This document shows, one piece after another, positions 52,732 through 62,646 of a stretch of DNA of 64,000 bases. Under the pieces are notes generated by a model. It saw only the letters and a list, made by a program, of their open reading frames with translations. It was not told the origin of the DNA and ran no database searches. The DNA is taken from NCBI RefSeq assembly GCF_900177345.1, contig NZ_FWZT01000033.1, positions 1-64,000 on the forward strand, written 5' to 3'. The translations under genes and the position numbers were made by a program. The number at the start of each line of letters is the position of its first letter. The stretch's first letter is position 1. The DNA comes from Pseudobacteriovorax antillogorgiicola. Lineage in GTDB: Bacteria; Bdellovibrionota_B; Oligoflexia; Oligoflexales; Oligoflexaceae.

Positions 52732-55221
52732 CTAAACCCTTAGTGGGCTTGCCGGAAGGCGACCTGACAGGTCTAGGCTTGATGACGACGCCATTGTATG
52801 CCTGATTTTCGAGTAAGTATCTGAAATTATGAATTTCTCTAAGTTCCAACGGAATCTTGCGGAGCACTCCATTTTAGACACGCTCCCCAAAGCGTCTAAA
52901 TGGTCTTGATACATGACCGTTGTCACCCGAAAAATCAGGTCTCCAAGAACCTGAAAACCTTGACTATTATCCATCTTCGAAGACAGGCTTAGGAGCTGGT
53001 ACCAAGCCTTTCTCTGCAAGGGGCTTAGGCCCCGCAACCATTTACCAATTTTGCCGTGGGCCTGACCATCTTGAATCTTGTGGAGCTTTGGTATCAGCAT
53101 CTCAAGCTGATCATGGAGCCAGGAAAGCTGCCAACGCCAAGCGCTTACCCCAAGGCGATCCGCAACCTGGATCATGACACGCACCCAGGGGGTCTCAGGT
53201 AGGGAAGGAATAAAGATTGGGCGCTCATGTTGGTACATTTCAGGGTGGCTCGAATAAACTCGCTTGCCTTGAATCAACCAGGGGGTCTTAGATAGTATCC
53301 CTTCAAATTTACGATCCTCTTTGGAGGCTGCCTGGCGCTTAATCGGCCTCACCTTCCGATCGACCGTCGATAGCAACTCGGGAATCTTCGCTCCAATGAG
53401 CAGTAGAGACTCGGCTAGCATGCGCGCATCTCCAGACCAATCACCGTATAGGTGGATCATGTGGTCTACAGGCACGGGTCGTATGGTTTGCTCACGGCGC
53501 TTCTCTCCCGATAGAATCCAAACCTGCTCGACATCACGATTGAGCACCTTCCGATCATGGAGAATTGTAGCGATTCGCCAGCAAACATCGGCACGTTTCT
53601 GATGGCTATGCAGTTGCCAAAGACGCCCTAAAGCCTGATTTGTGAAATGGCTCAGCTGGGCCTTCTTATGAATCAAGGCAATTTCACAAGGCTCGTCTTG
53701 CCTCTTTCTAATGGCATCCATGAGCCGATCTATCGCGGGAAAGTCGAAGTGATTCATCTTTGTTATATAGGCGCTAATTTCTTCACTAGTAACGTCAAGA
53801 TAATGGCCCACAACTCGAACTCTAGCCAGGACCTCTTCGCGATCTCCTTCAGCAACGGCAGGTGTTCTACTCAACCAGGACATGAGTTCATGGTGAATTT
53901 GGCTCCAACTAAGAGCATCGGGAACAGAGTGAGTTTGGTCGATACTTTCCTTCGCCAACCAAAGAAGGCTTTCATCACGAAAACCATTGGCCACGAACTT
54001 ATGAAGATTAGCAACACCTCGCCAGTAGCGTACCTTTTCTGAGTCTACACTTTGGAAATAGAGCATTGGTTCCCAAATAGCTCTTTCAAAGATTGGGGCA
54101 TGGAACTTCATTTGATGAGTCTTGAAATGCGCAAAAAGGTTGGGTAAGAGGTATTCGAGTTCCACATGATCCAGCAACGCCTGGCTAAGCTGGTTCCACG
54201 CTTCAGCACTTTCTGGAAACCACTTGCTGGGACTCCGAAGTATTTGATTGAGAGCATTTCTTTCTTGGTGCCGAATACCATTCTTACGATCCAGAGATTG
54301 GAAAAACGACCGGAATAGCTTAATACGGCCCTGCCAAGTGCCTTCGCTCGCCAGTTTTCGTCCAAAAAGACAGTGACCATTACGATCGAGATCCACTTTA
54401 AACTTTATAAGCATATCAAGAGCTTCTTTAAACTCAGGCGCATCAGGGGGAATCTGTTCTAGAAACTCTCGGGCTCTATCCTGCTTGCCGAGGCTGTAGG
54501 CAAGCTTTCCTAATTCGAGATCAAACAGAGAACGCCTAAGGTTCAGCTGCGGCCCGTATTCCTGAACCGCACTAAAAATATCAGCCTGTGACTTTGTCAA
54601 AAACTGCCAAGCCTTCACCTGATTGGTACAACCATAGAGCGACCAAAACACGTAGAGCTTTTCAATGCGAAGCAACTGACCCTGGAAGCTCTTCTGATGG
54701 AGGAAAAAATTTAGCACCCCTTCCTTGCCCTGCTGCCAGAGCTTGAGCACAATGTAGGGCCTCAGATCTACACCTACTGCAAAGTATGAGGCTGGGTTAC
54801 GAGTTTTTAACTCAAGGAGTAAGGCAGTCAAATCTTGGCTTCTGCCATGCAAATAGGCAAGTTCTATCATCTTGCCTCCAATCTCAGCATTGGGCCAACG
54901 ATCGAAGATATCCCAGGCGTAGGGCTTCATATCTTGCCAATGGCTTTCCAGCGAAATCAGGCGCCGAAGAACGATTTCAGACTCTTCTTCACGATGAATC
55001 AATATCGATCTTTGCTTTGTCTGACTCTTTTCTCCTCCTTGTCGGCTTGCATTGTTTACTGCTTCTTGCTCCGGTTTAGCTTGTGCTGGAAGATGAGTTG
55101 CAGTCTGCTTTTCAGTTGGCTTCTTTACACTTGGCTCTGGCGGATGAAGATCAAGCTTCCGCATGAGTTTGTTCAGCCTGAGTCGACGCAATCGATCAGA
55201 AAGTGATTTATCGGAATTCAT
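52732..55221 (-). CDS. Large helical protein of unknown function
   Basis: The 829-residue protein has no signal peptide or TM segment. It starts with a basic leucine-rich helix (LSDRLRRLRLNKLMRKLDL), then a disordered Pro/Gln/Lys-rich linker (about residues 30-75). The rest is long helical repeats rich in Trp, Leu and Arg (for example LYVFWSLYG, LAYSLGKQDRAREFLEQIP, TPR-like). I recognise no enzymatic motif. ATG 55221 follows AGGTG at 6 bases. It lies 131 bases upstream of the caspase-like gene on the same strand; a shared transcript is possible but unproven. Confidence 0.75.
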   Translation of the reverse strand: MNSDKSLSDRLRRLRLNKLMRKLDLHPPEPSVKKPTEKQTATHLPAQAKPEQEAVNNASRQGGEKSQTKQRSILIHREEESEIVLRRLISLESHWQDMKPYAWDIFDRWPNAEIGGKMIELAYLHGRSQDLTALLLELKTRNPASYFAVGVDLRPYIVLKLWQQGKEGVLNFFLHQKSFQGQLLRIEKLYVFWSLYGCTNQVKAWQFLTKSQADIFSAVQEYGPQLNLRRSLFDLELGKLAYSLGKQDRAREFLEQIPPDAPEFKEALDMLIKFKVDLDRNGHCLFGRKLASEGTWQGRIKLFRSFFQSLDRKNGIRHQERNALNQILRSPSKWFPESAEAWNQLSQALLDHVELEYLLPNLFAHFKTHQMKFHAPIFERAIWEPMLYFQSVDSEKVRYWRGVANLHKFVANGFRDESLLWLAKESIDQTHSVPDALSWSQIHHELMSWLSRTPAVAEGDREEVLARVRVVGHYLDVTSEEISAYITKMNHFDFPAIDRLMDAIRKRQDEPCEIALIHKKAQLSHFTNQALGRLWQLHSHQKRADVCWRIATILHDRKVLNRDVEQVWILSGEKRREQTIRPVPVDHMIHLYGDWSGDARMLAESLLLIGAKIPELLSTVDRKVRPIKRQAASKEDRKFEGILSKTPWLIQGKRVYSSHPEMYQHERPIFIPSLPETPWVRVMIQVADRLGVSAWRWQLSWLHDQLEMLIPKLHKIQDGQAHGKIGKWLRGLSPLQRKAWYQLLSLSSKMDNSQGFQVLGDLIFRVTTVMYQDHLDALGSVSKMECSARFRWNLEKFIISDTYSKIRHTMASSSSLDLSGRLPASPLRV

Positions 55222-55368
55222 GGTTATCACCTATGGCCATCAATTTTATTCGACGTACAAGTCTTATTCTACCACGGCGGCTTTGTGATAAGTTGCTTCG
55301 ACAGAGCCGTAACGAAGGACCCACATACGGAGCAAAAAACTCGCTAAAACCCAGAGATAATAATAATA

Positions 55369-55395
55369 TTGACGCATATTAGGCTTTGTTATAAA
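55369..55395 (+). promoter_or_regulatory. Possible promoter of the sigma-54 activator gene
   Basis: TTGACG (55369-55374) and TATAAA (55390-55395) are 15 bases apart, slightly short. The leader to the ATG at 55453 would be about 50 bases. Confidence 0.42.
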
Positions 55396-55452
55396 ACGGG
55401 CGAGACCCTGGCACTAAAGCAAAACATCGATGTTATGAGATGAGGATCTTTT

Positions 55453-56844
55453 ATGACCAATATTATGGTCTTAGACTTTGAGGGAAGCTTTGAGGAGCAC
55501 CTTGATATTGTCCGCGGGTCAAAAGTATCTTATGTCAAAAGTACTCTTGAAATGTATGAGCTGTGCCAAGAAGATTGCTATGAAGCAGCCATCATCGACT
55601 TCGATCACCCCTTGGCTCACGTGGATTCTGTCGAAAAAATTAAATCCGTAGCGCCAGGTATCCATATTCTTGGCTTAAGCACTATCCCGGACGTGCAGCT
55701 GATTGTAAAAGCTGTTCAATCAGGCGCCGGAGACTTCATCGCCAAACCGGCATCGAACGAAGAGATCAAATCATTTCTAGATATAGTTAGAAGGACGAAG
55801 GTCCTAGGAACGTCACCTCATGCCACGATCACTCTGCGTGATGGGCGGCCTATCATCGGCAATTCCAACCCCATTCGGCAAGTTTTCACCCTGATTGAAC
55901 GCCTATCAAAAGTTGACACAACGGTTTTAATACGCGGCGAAAGTGGCACTGGTAAAGAGCTTGTCGCCCAGGCTCTACATAATAACTCTAGCCGAAAGGA
56001 CCAGCCTTTCGTTGCCGTCAACTGTGGTGCGATACCCGAAAATCTTATCGAGAGTGAGCTTTTCGGCTTCGAACGGGGCACATTTACGGGAGCTGATCGC
56101 CGCAAAGTCGGTAAGTTCCAATTTGCCAACCGGGGCACAATCTTCCTCGATGAGATAGGAGACGTTTCCCCCCAGATGCAGGTTAAATTACTGCGGGCTC
56201 TCCAGGAAAAGAAGGTGACTCCGGTGGGTAGCCACGAAGAGATACCGATTGATGTCCGAGTCATTTCAGCAACCAATAAGCCTCTAGAAACCATGGTAAA
56301 AGAGGAAACTTTCCGATCCGATCTTTACTACAGGCTGAATGTGATGCCGATCCATCTGCCTCCTCTTAGAGACCGCACTGATGATATCGAAGCTCTTTGC
56401 CAGTTCATGATCGAAAAGTTCAACCACCTCCATAGCCGCTCAATCCAAGGGCTTAGCATCGAGTCACTGGATCTTCTGCGAAGCTATTCGTGGCCTGGTA
56501 ATGTGCGTGAGTTGGAAAACGTCATCGAACATGCGTTTATCATTGAGAGCACTCAGACCATTCATCGCGAGGCTTTGCCTCATTACATCGTCGACCAAAC
56601 GGGTCCTGATATGGGCTCCCAAAGCAACGGCGAAGGGGAAGGTTTTCCTCTGTTTTCCGGTAAGCAAGATGATCTTAAGTATCCAATGCTCAAGGAGCAG
56701 TTTGAGAAAGAGTTCATCAAAACTGCACTAAAAACGTACCGCGGACGAATCAATCTCACTGCTGAACAAACCCAGATGACCAAAGTGACTTTGCTGAGAA
56801 AGCTGGAGAAGTACGACATAAACCCCAAGGACTTTCAACACTGA
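55453..56844 (+). CDS. Sigma-54-dependent response regulator
   Basis: The 463-residue protein has a receiver-like N-domain (residues 1-120) with phosphoacceptor-position Asp in AAIIDFDHP and Lys in FIAKPAS; the usual acidic pair is reduced to LDFEG, so phosphorylation may be weak. The AAA+ domain has Walker A GESGTGKELVAQ, Walker B GTIFLDEIGD, the sigma-54 contact loop FERGTFTGA (Thr replacing the usual Ala of GAFTGA) and an Arg-finger region. A Fis-type HTH (GRINLTAEQTQMTKVTLLRKL in part) ends it. It should activate sigma-54 promoters. No cognate kinase is adjacent. Confidence 0.92.
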   Translation: MTNIMVLDFEGSFEEHLDIVRGSKVSYVKSTLEMYELCQEDCYEAAIIDFDHPLAHVDSVEKIKSVAPGIHILGLSTIPDVQLIVKAVQSGAGDFIAKPASNEEIKSFLDIVRRTKVLGTSPHATITLRDGRPIIGNSNPIRQVFTLIERLSKVDTTVLIRGESGTGKELVAQALHNNSSRKDQPFVAVNCGAIPENLIESELFGFERGTFTGADRRKVGKFQFANRGTIFLDEIGDVSPQMQVKLLRALQEKKVTPVGSHEEIPIDVRVISATNKPLETMVKEETFRSDLYYRLNVMPIHLPPLRDRTDDIEALCQFMIEKFNHLHSRSIQGLSIESLDLLRSYSWPGNVRELENVIEHAFIIESTQTIHREALPHYIVDQTGPDMGSQSNGEGEGFPLFSGKQDDLKYPMLKEQFEKEFIKTALKTYRGRINLTAEQTQMTKVTLLRKLEKYDINPKDFQH

Positions 56845-56942
56845 TCCACTTATGGGATCGGCCTTGCTTCAGATAGAGTTCATCGCAAAATCATGATGCT
56901 TCTGATAAGATCAAACTTTCGTCAACCACCGAGGGATTGGCC

Positions 56943-57494
56943 TTGTCTGGCATCATTTTGGGAATTGATCCCGGCTCTCAAATAACCGGCTTTTGTGTTC
57001 TCAGGCCAGGAAAGCACCAAAACTTACGAGACTTTCGAGTTCTCGATGCAGGCATCATCAGGCCTCGGCGGACGCTCAGTCATAGTGAAAGGTTAGGTCA
57101 GATTCACGAAGCCATTCATCAACTCACATGCCAGTTCCAACCCTCTGTCTGTGTGATCGAAAAAGGTTATACTGGGATCAACCACAACTCGGCACTGCGA
57201 TTGGGAGAGACACGTGGCGCCATTATAGCTGCTGTACAGCGTGAGCGAACTCCTGTGGTTGAATCGACTCCAACTGAGGTTAAGAAAACTGTCACAGGTA
57301 ATGGCCACGCGAGCAAAGAAGATATTTCTCTATCTTTAAAGTGCCTGATTGGTTTTGATCGTGGTGGTTTGCCTTTCGATGTCACCGATGCGGTCGCCAT
57401 AGCCTTGAGCTATGGCATGAAAGTGGGTATTACTGAAAGAATCGAACGATTAAACCTTAACCCGAGAGCTGAAGCGTCACCGAAAATTTATTAG
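56943..57494 (+). CDS. ruvC: Crossover junction endodeoxyribonuclease RuvC
   Basis: The 183-residue protein has the RuvC catalytic acids: Asp in LGIDPGSQITGF (residue about 7), Glu in VIEKGYTG, and two Asp in PFDVTDAVAIALSY. The KKTVTGNGHASKEDI segment is the DNA-binding loop. It cuts Holliday junctions. I chose TTG 56943 because GAGGG is 7 bases upstream; the TTG at 56937 is too close to that site. hemB follows 14 bases later. No ruvA or ruvB is adjacent. Confidence 0.95.
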   Translation: MSGIILGIDPGSQITGFCVLRPGKHQNLRDFRVLDAGIIRPRRTLSHSERLGQIHEAIHQLTCQFQPSVCVIEKGYTGINHNSALRLGETRGAIIAAVQRERTPVVESTPTEVKKTVTGNGHASKEDISLSLKCLIGFDRGGLPFDVTDAVAIALSYGMKVGITERIERLNLNPRAEASPKIY

Positions 57495-57508
57495 CTAAGG
57501 ATCTGTAG

Positions 57509-58522
<1,014 letters not shown>

Positions 58523-58523
58523 G

Positions 58524-59774
58524 ATGTCTATCACCAATTATATCGCTTTGCGATACTTGAAGTCTAATCGAGAGAATCGTTTTTTCTCATGGATCACAAT
58601 ACTTTCCGTATCCGGCCTTGCCATCGGTGTTGCTGCGCTAATTGTCGTTTTGTCTGTGATCAATGGTTTTGAGCATGAGCTGAGAAAGCGCTTTTTACAC
58701 GCCAATGCTCATATCATGGCCTATCGATACCCAGCAGGAATGTCAAACCCAGAGAAGTGGGCCGACGTCATCTATAAAGACTTTCCCAAACAAGTAAAAG
58801 GTGTATCACCATTTATTCATTACGAGACTATGGCCAAGAATAGCTCGATTCTGAGAGCAGTCCTTGTCAGAGGGATTGCTCCCAAGGAGCGGGAAAAAGT
58901 TCAAAGTCTAGAAGGCTTGATCAGGCCATTCTCGGCTCTCGATGTCTTGCAAAAGGAAATGGATGATCGTAAAGCGGGCAAGCCTAAGCCTGAGATACCG
59001 GGCATCATTGTAGGCTCAGGGCTGAAGCGTATTCTCGGGGTCGAAGTCGGCGATAAGCTCAAGTTGATTACACCAACTGAAAATCGATATTCCGAGACTA
59101 AAACGTTTAAAATCGTGGGTGAATACGATTCCGGGCTCAAACACTATGATAACCGCTTGGTCGCCATGAGCCTTGCTGCAGCCAAAGATTTTTTTGGGAT
59201 GGGTGATTTGGTCACTGGCTTAGAGATTGGCCTTCACGATGCCGATCAAAGTGGAACGATTGCCGAACGCATGGATTCCAAATACAACCTATCCTTTCGC
59301 GAATGGCAAACTTACAACCGACCTTTATTCGAAGCCATGGAACGGGAGCGTCTTGTCATCTCACTGATTGTTGCGATGGTTGTTGTAGTCGCTGGATTCA
59401 ATATCCTCACAACGATCTTTGTATCTGTGAGTCAAAAGCAAAAAGATATTTCCATTCTGAAATCTATCGGCGCTAATAACTCGCAGATTCTAAAAATATT
59501 TATCTCGCAAGGTGTTGCCATAGGCTGCTTGGGAAGTGTGATTGGAGCTGTGCTTGCCCTAGCCATATCGAAGTTTCTTGAAACTTATCAATTCATCGAA
59601 CTACCTGATCCATACTTTTTGCAAAGTCTTCCGGTAGACTACAATTATTTGACATATGTGGGGGTGTGTTTAGCCGCCATCACCATTTGCATTGTCGCGT
59701 CTTTATACCCTGCCGTGATCGCATCACGTGTAACACCAACGGAGGGCTTTCGCGGCACAGGTCAGGCTCTTTAG
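58524..59774 (+). CDS. LolC/LolE-family lipoprotein-releasing permease
   Basis: The 416-residue protein has four TM segments in the LolC/E and FtsX pattern: RYLKSNRENRFFSWITILSVSGLAIGVAALIVVLSVINGF (in parts) at the N-terminus, a periplasmic domain to about 270, then three TM helices (SLIVAMVVVVAGFNILTTIF; IAIGCLGSVIGAVLALA-type; VCLAAITICIVASLYP). The family releases lipoproteins from the inner membrane with the ATPase LolD; no lolD or second permease is adjacent. ATG 58524 is one base past the hemB stop. Confidence 0.9.
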   Translation: MSITNYIALRYLKSNRENRFFSWITILSVSGLAIGVAALIVVLSVINGFEHELRKRFLHANAHIMAYRYPAGMSNPEKWADVIYKDFPKQVKGVSPFIHYETMAKNSSILRAVLVRGIAPKEREKVQSLEGLIRPFSALDVLQKEMDDRKAGKPKPEIPGIIVGSGLKRILGVEVGDKLKLITPTENRYSETKTFKIVGEYDSGLKHYDNRLVAMSLAAAKDFFGMGDLVTGLEIGLHDADQSGTIAERMDSKYNLSFREWQTYNRPLFEAMERERLVISLIVAMVVVVAGFNILTTIFVSVSQKQKDISILKSIGANNSQILKIFISQGVAIGCLGSVIGAVLALAISKFLETYQFIELPDPYFLQSLPVDYNYLTYVGVCLAAITICIVASLYPAVIASRVTPTEGFRGTGQAL

Positions 59775-59916
59775 CCGCCAGATGTACCCATAGGTGCAGA
59801 AATTTTGATTCTGCGATACGTTCACCCCCTGTAACGGGCCAATTATCTATTGTCTATTAACCTCACAGAACGCTAAGATAAGCCCGATGCATCTAATTTA
59901 AACGGAGCACGATAAA

Positions 59917-60603
59917 TTGGTTCAAGAAGAAGGGAATAATGTCAAAAAGAAAAAAATTCCCGCTGGTTCAGTAAAAATTCAAATGGCCGGTGACTTACTT
60001 TTCGCACGGAGCCCCGATCGCGACTTGTCACAGCTATTTCGGCGCTATGAAGCTCTGTTGGAACGACTCGCCAATATGGATCGTGAAGAGAGAACTTTAA
60101 ATTATAAGTTTTTTCTTGGCCTGATTCTCACAAGCCACGCCAAGAAAACCCAGGATATTGACGAGCGTAAAGCCATCTTCGATCTGAAGAACGACCTTTT
60201 CTTCAATATTGCTAACAATCGCAATACCCGCCGCAAAGTTGGGTTTCGGTACCTAGCATCTAAGAATTTCAGGGTGATCAAATTCTGCGAAAAGTGTGTA
60301 GCTGAAAACACGAAGGAAGAAAGACCCAGACATAAGTGGAAATTCTGTGAAAAGTGTGATGTGGATCGAAAGTTCTACAATGTGCTTCAAATGTCTCACC
60401 ACTTTGAAGACGGCACCATGTCTTTGTTTCTAAGTAATGACCTCGTTCATAAAATTCCAGGGCTGAAGCTCAATCAGAAGGGCAAATTGGAAGGCGCTAA
60501 GGAAGAAGGTCGCTTCGACAAGTATCACTACAATGTGAGAAACCTAGATGTATTTGACATAGATTCCGTAAAAGCTGTCCATGCAAAGCTGCTTAAAGCT
60601 TAG
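59917..60603 (+). CDS. Zinc-ribbon protein of unknown function
   Basis: The 228-residue soluble protein has two near-identical CxxC knuckles, KFCEKC and KFCEKC, separated by 16 residues (about residues 122-145), forming a likely zinc ribbon. The N-terminal half is helical (LFRRYEALLERLANMDREERTLNYKFFLGL in parts), and a Lys/Asp-rich region follows the ribbon. The start TTG 59917 follows GGAG at 9 bases; it is the only start I can support. I recognise no family. Its stop lies inside the terminator hairpin. Confidence 0.66.
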   Translation: MVQEEGNNVKKKKIPAGSVKIQMAGDLLFARSPDRDLSQLFRRYEALLERLANMDREERTLNYKFFLGLILTSHAKKTQDIDERKAIFDLKNDLFFNIANNRNTRRKVGFRYLASKNFRVIKFCEKCVAENTKEERPRHKWKFCEKCDVDRKFYNVLQMSHHFEDGTMSLFLSNDLVHKIPGLKLNQKGKLEGAKEEGRFDKYHYNVRNLDVFDIDSVKAVHAKLLKA

Positions 60604-60629
60604 GGGTGAATCCTAAGCTTTAAGCCAGC
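60588..60629. terminator. Long hairpin between the zinc-ribbon gene and dnaJ
   Basis: CTTAAAGCTTAGG (60592-60604) pairs perfectly with CCTAAGCTTTAAG (60612-60624) and extends by 4 bp past a bulged C (GCTG with CAGC). It covers the end of the zinc-ribbon gene and lies 19 bases from the dnaJ stop, so it can serve both strands. T-tracts are weak. Confidence 0.62.
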
Positions 60630-60648
60630 CTTAGATTTCAATTTGTCT

Positions 60649-61755
60649 CTAGTCACCAAACAGCTTATTAAAAAAGCCGCCTTCTTTTCCCCCTGCAGCT
60701 TCACCACTTATTTCTGCAAGTCGAGCGAGAAGTTCTTTTTGCTCTTTATTTAATTTCGTTGGAATGCGGATACCAAGATCGACGTAAAGATCTCCACGAC
60801 CGACTCCCCTTAAACGAGGAATGCCTTCACCAGCAACAGTGAGTCTGTGCCCATGCTGCACTCCAGCAGGCACTTCAATCTCAACTGGGTCACCGCCTAA
60901 GGTAGGTACTTTGATTTTACAGCCGAGGGCTGCTTGGGTCATACTTACATCTGCATTAAAGATAAGGTCGGAGCCATCTCTCTCGAAGTACTCGCTGTCT
61001 TTAACTTGAAGGAACACAAATAGATCGCCGTTTGGTCCTCCACGACTGCCGCCTTGTCCTTCACCGGCAACTCGCAACCGCACCCCTTGGTCGACTCCTG
61101 GGGGTATCTTTACGGAAACCTTTTTAGACTCCACAGTTTTGCCGCGACCTTTACACGCCTTACAGGGATTTGAGATAATCTCACCTTCACCATGACATGT
61201 GGGGCAGGCAGCAGCTACAGAAAAGAAACCTTGGGTTCTTCGAACCTGACCAGCTCCTCCACAAGTGGGGCAGGTTTTCTTACCACCTGGCTCAGCTTTG
61301 CTACCATTACAACTGCCGCAAACTACTTCGCGGTTGTATTCAATATTCTTTTCGACTCCAAATGCAGCTTCTTCAAACTCAAGAACTAAATCGTATCGCA
61401 TGTCTGCACCCTTGCGAGCACGAGTGCGGCCTCCTCCACCAGCTCCCGAAAAGCCGAAGAAGTCTTCGAATATAGAACCAAAGCTGGAGAAGATGTCACC
61501 AACATCAGAAAAGCCTTCGAAACCTTGGCCTGATAAACCAGCATGTCCATAAGCGTCATAAACTTTTCGTTTTTCGTCATCCGATAAAACTTCATACGCT
61601 TCTGAAGCCTCTTTAAACTTCTCTTCAGCCTCGCGATTATCAGGATTGCGATCTGGGTGATATTTTAGAGCTTGTTTGCGATAAGCTTTTTTAATGTCTT
61701 GGCCCGAAGATCCACGGGATACCCCCAGCACTTCGTAGTAGTCCCTCTTTTCCAT
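60649..61755 (-). CDS. dnaJ: Chaperone protein DnaJ
   Basis: The 368-residue protein has the J domain with HPD ([10 protein letters not shown], residues about 32-41), a Gly/Phe-rich linker (about 70-115), and the zinc-binding domain with four CxxCxGxG repeats: [25 protein letters not shown] and CKACKGRG. The C-terminal substrate domains follow. It stimulates DnaK. It stands alone here with panB 31 bases upstream. Confidence 0.97.
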   Translation of the reverse strand: MEKRDYYEVLGVSRGSSGQDIKKAYRKQALKYHPDRNPDNREAEEKFKEASEAYEVLSDDEKRKVYDAYGHAGLSGQGFEGFSDVGDIFSSFGSIFEDFFGFSGAGGGGRTRARKGADMRYDLVLEFEEAAFGVEKNIEYNREVVCGSCNGSKAEPGGKKTCPTCGGAGQVRRTQGFFSVAAACPTCHGEGEIISNPCKACKGRGKTVESKKVSVKIPPGVDQGVRLRVAGEGQGGSRGGPNGDLFVFLQVKDSEYFERDGSDLIFNADVSMTQAALGCKIKVPTLGGDPVEIEVPAGVQHGHRLTVAGEGIPRLRGVGRGDLYVDLGIRIPTKLNKEQKELLARLAEISGEAAGGKEGGFFNKLFGD

Positions 61756-61786
61756 CTGAGGTTGTCCTCTCTATTTTTATCTATTC

Positions 61787-62632
61787 TTACTTTTTAAACG
61801 TATGTTCTTCCGCTGGAAATGAACCACCCTTTACGTCGCTGACGTATTCTTGCAGAGCATTTCGAATTATTTGCCCCAAGTTCGCATAGGTCTTCAAAAA
61901 CTTCGGTTTAAAGTCATCATTAAAACCCAATAAGTCGTGCAGTACAAGTACCTGCCCACTGGTTCCCGCACCAGCTCCAATCCCAATCGTGGGAATTTGA
62001 AGTGACGCTGTCACACTTTTAGCCAGTTCATCGGGAACAAGCTCTAAAACCAAAGCGAAGCAGCCCGCTTCTTCAAGCAACTTAGCGTCTTCGCTCAATC
62101 GCACCCCTTCGTCACCACGCCCTTGAACACGATACCCCCCTAAGGCGTGGATCTTTTGAGGGGTAAGCCCTAGGTGCCCCACAACTGGAATTCCAGCATT
62201 GGTGATGGCTTTAACTTGAGGTAAAATTTCCTCACCACCTTCAAGCTTTACAGCTTGCGCTCCACCTTCTTGAACAAGTCGCGAAGCGTTTTCCAAAGCT
62301 TGTTCCACAGAGATATTGTACGACATGAACGGCATGTCCGCGATCAAAAGCGGTCCTTGCAAAATCCGGGATACAGCAGCTGTGTGATGAACCATCATAT
62401 CCATTGTCACTGGGATTGTGTCATCAAACCCCAGAACCACATTCCCCATGCTGTCGCCCACCAACACAGCATCGATATCGGTTTGATTCATGAGCGACGC
62501 AAACGCCCCATCGTAACAGGTTATCATCGTGATCTTTTCAGATTGATCTTTCATCTTCCGTAGCGAAGCCGCGGATTTCTTTTTAATCTGGCTATGCTTA
62601 CTCAATCGCACCTTCCCCTGTGAGCGCCCCAA
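61787..62632 (-). CDS. panB: 3-methyl-2-oxobutanoate hydroxymethyltransferase
   Basis: The protein has KITMITCYDGAFASLM, VLVGDSMGNVVLGFDDTIPVTMDMMVHHTAAV (in parts), AVKLEGGEE, GHLGLTPQ and IGIGAGAGTSGQVLVLHDLLG. These are the PanB metal and ketoisovalerate sites; it makes ketopantoate for pantothenate and CoA. The start is uncertain: TTG 62632 gives 281 residues, while GTG 62611 (after AGGGGAAG) and TTG 62605 (after GAAGGTG) give shorter basic N-termini that fit the family. It follows the uvrA-like stop by 14 bases. Confidence 0.93.
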   Translation of the reverse strand: MGRSQGKVRLSKHSQIKKKSAASLRKMKDQSEKITMITCYDGAFASLMNQTDIDAVLVGDSMGNVVLGFDDTIPVTMDMMVHHTAAVSRILQGPLLIADMPFMSYNISVEQALENASRLVQEGGAQAVKLEGGEEILPQVKAITNAGIPVVGHLGLTPQKIHALGGYRVQGRGDEGVRLSEDAKLLEEAGCFALVLELVPDELAKSVTASLQIPTIGIGAGAGTSGQVLVLHDLLGFNDDFKPKFLKTYANLGQIIRNALQEYVSDVKGGSFPAEEHTFKK

Positions 62633-62646
62633 CGTTTCTAATGAGC

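Noticed and set aside
55818-56294. A 158-codon reverse frame inside the sigma-54 activator.
   Set aside because: It is antisense to the AAA+ core, which is certain coding sequence.
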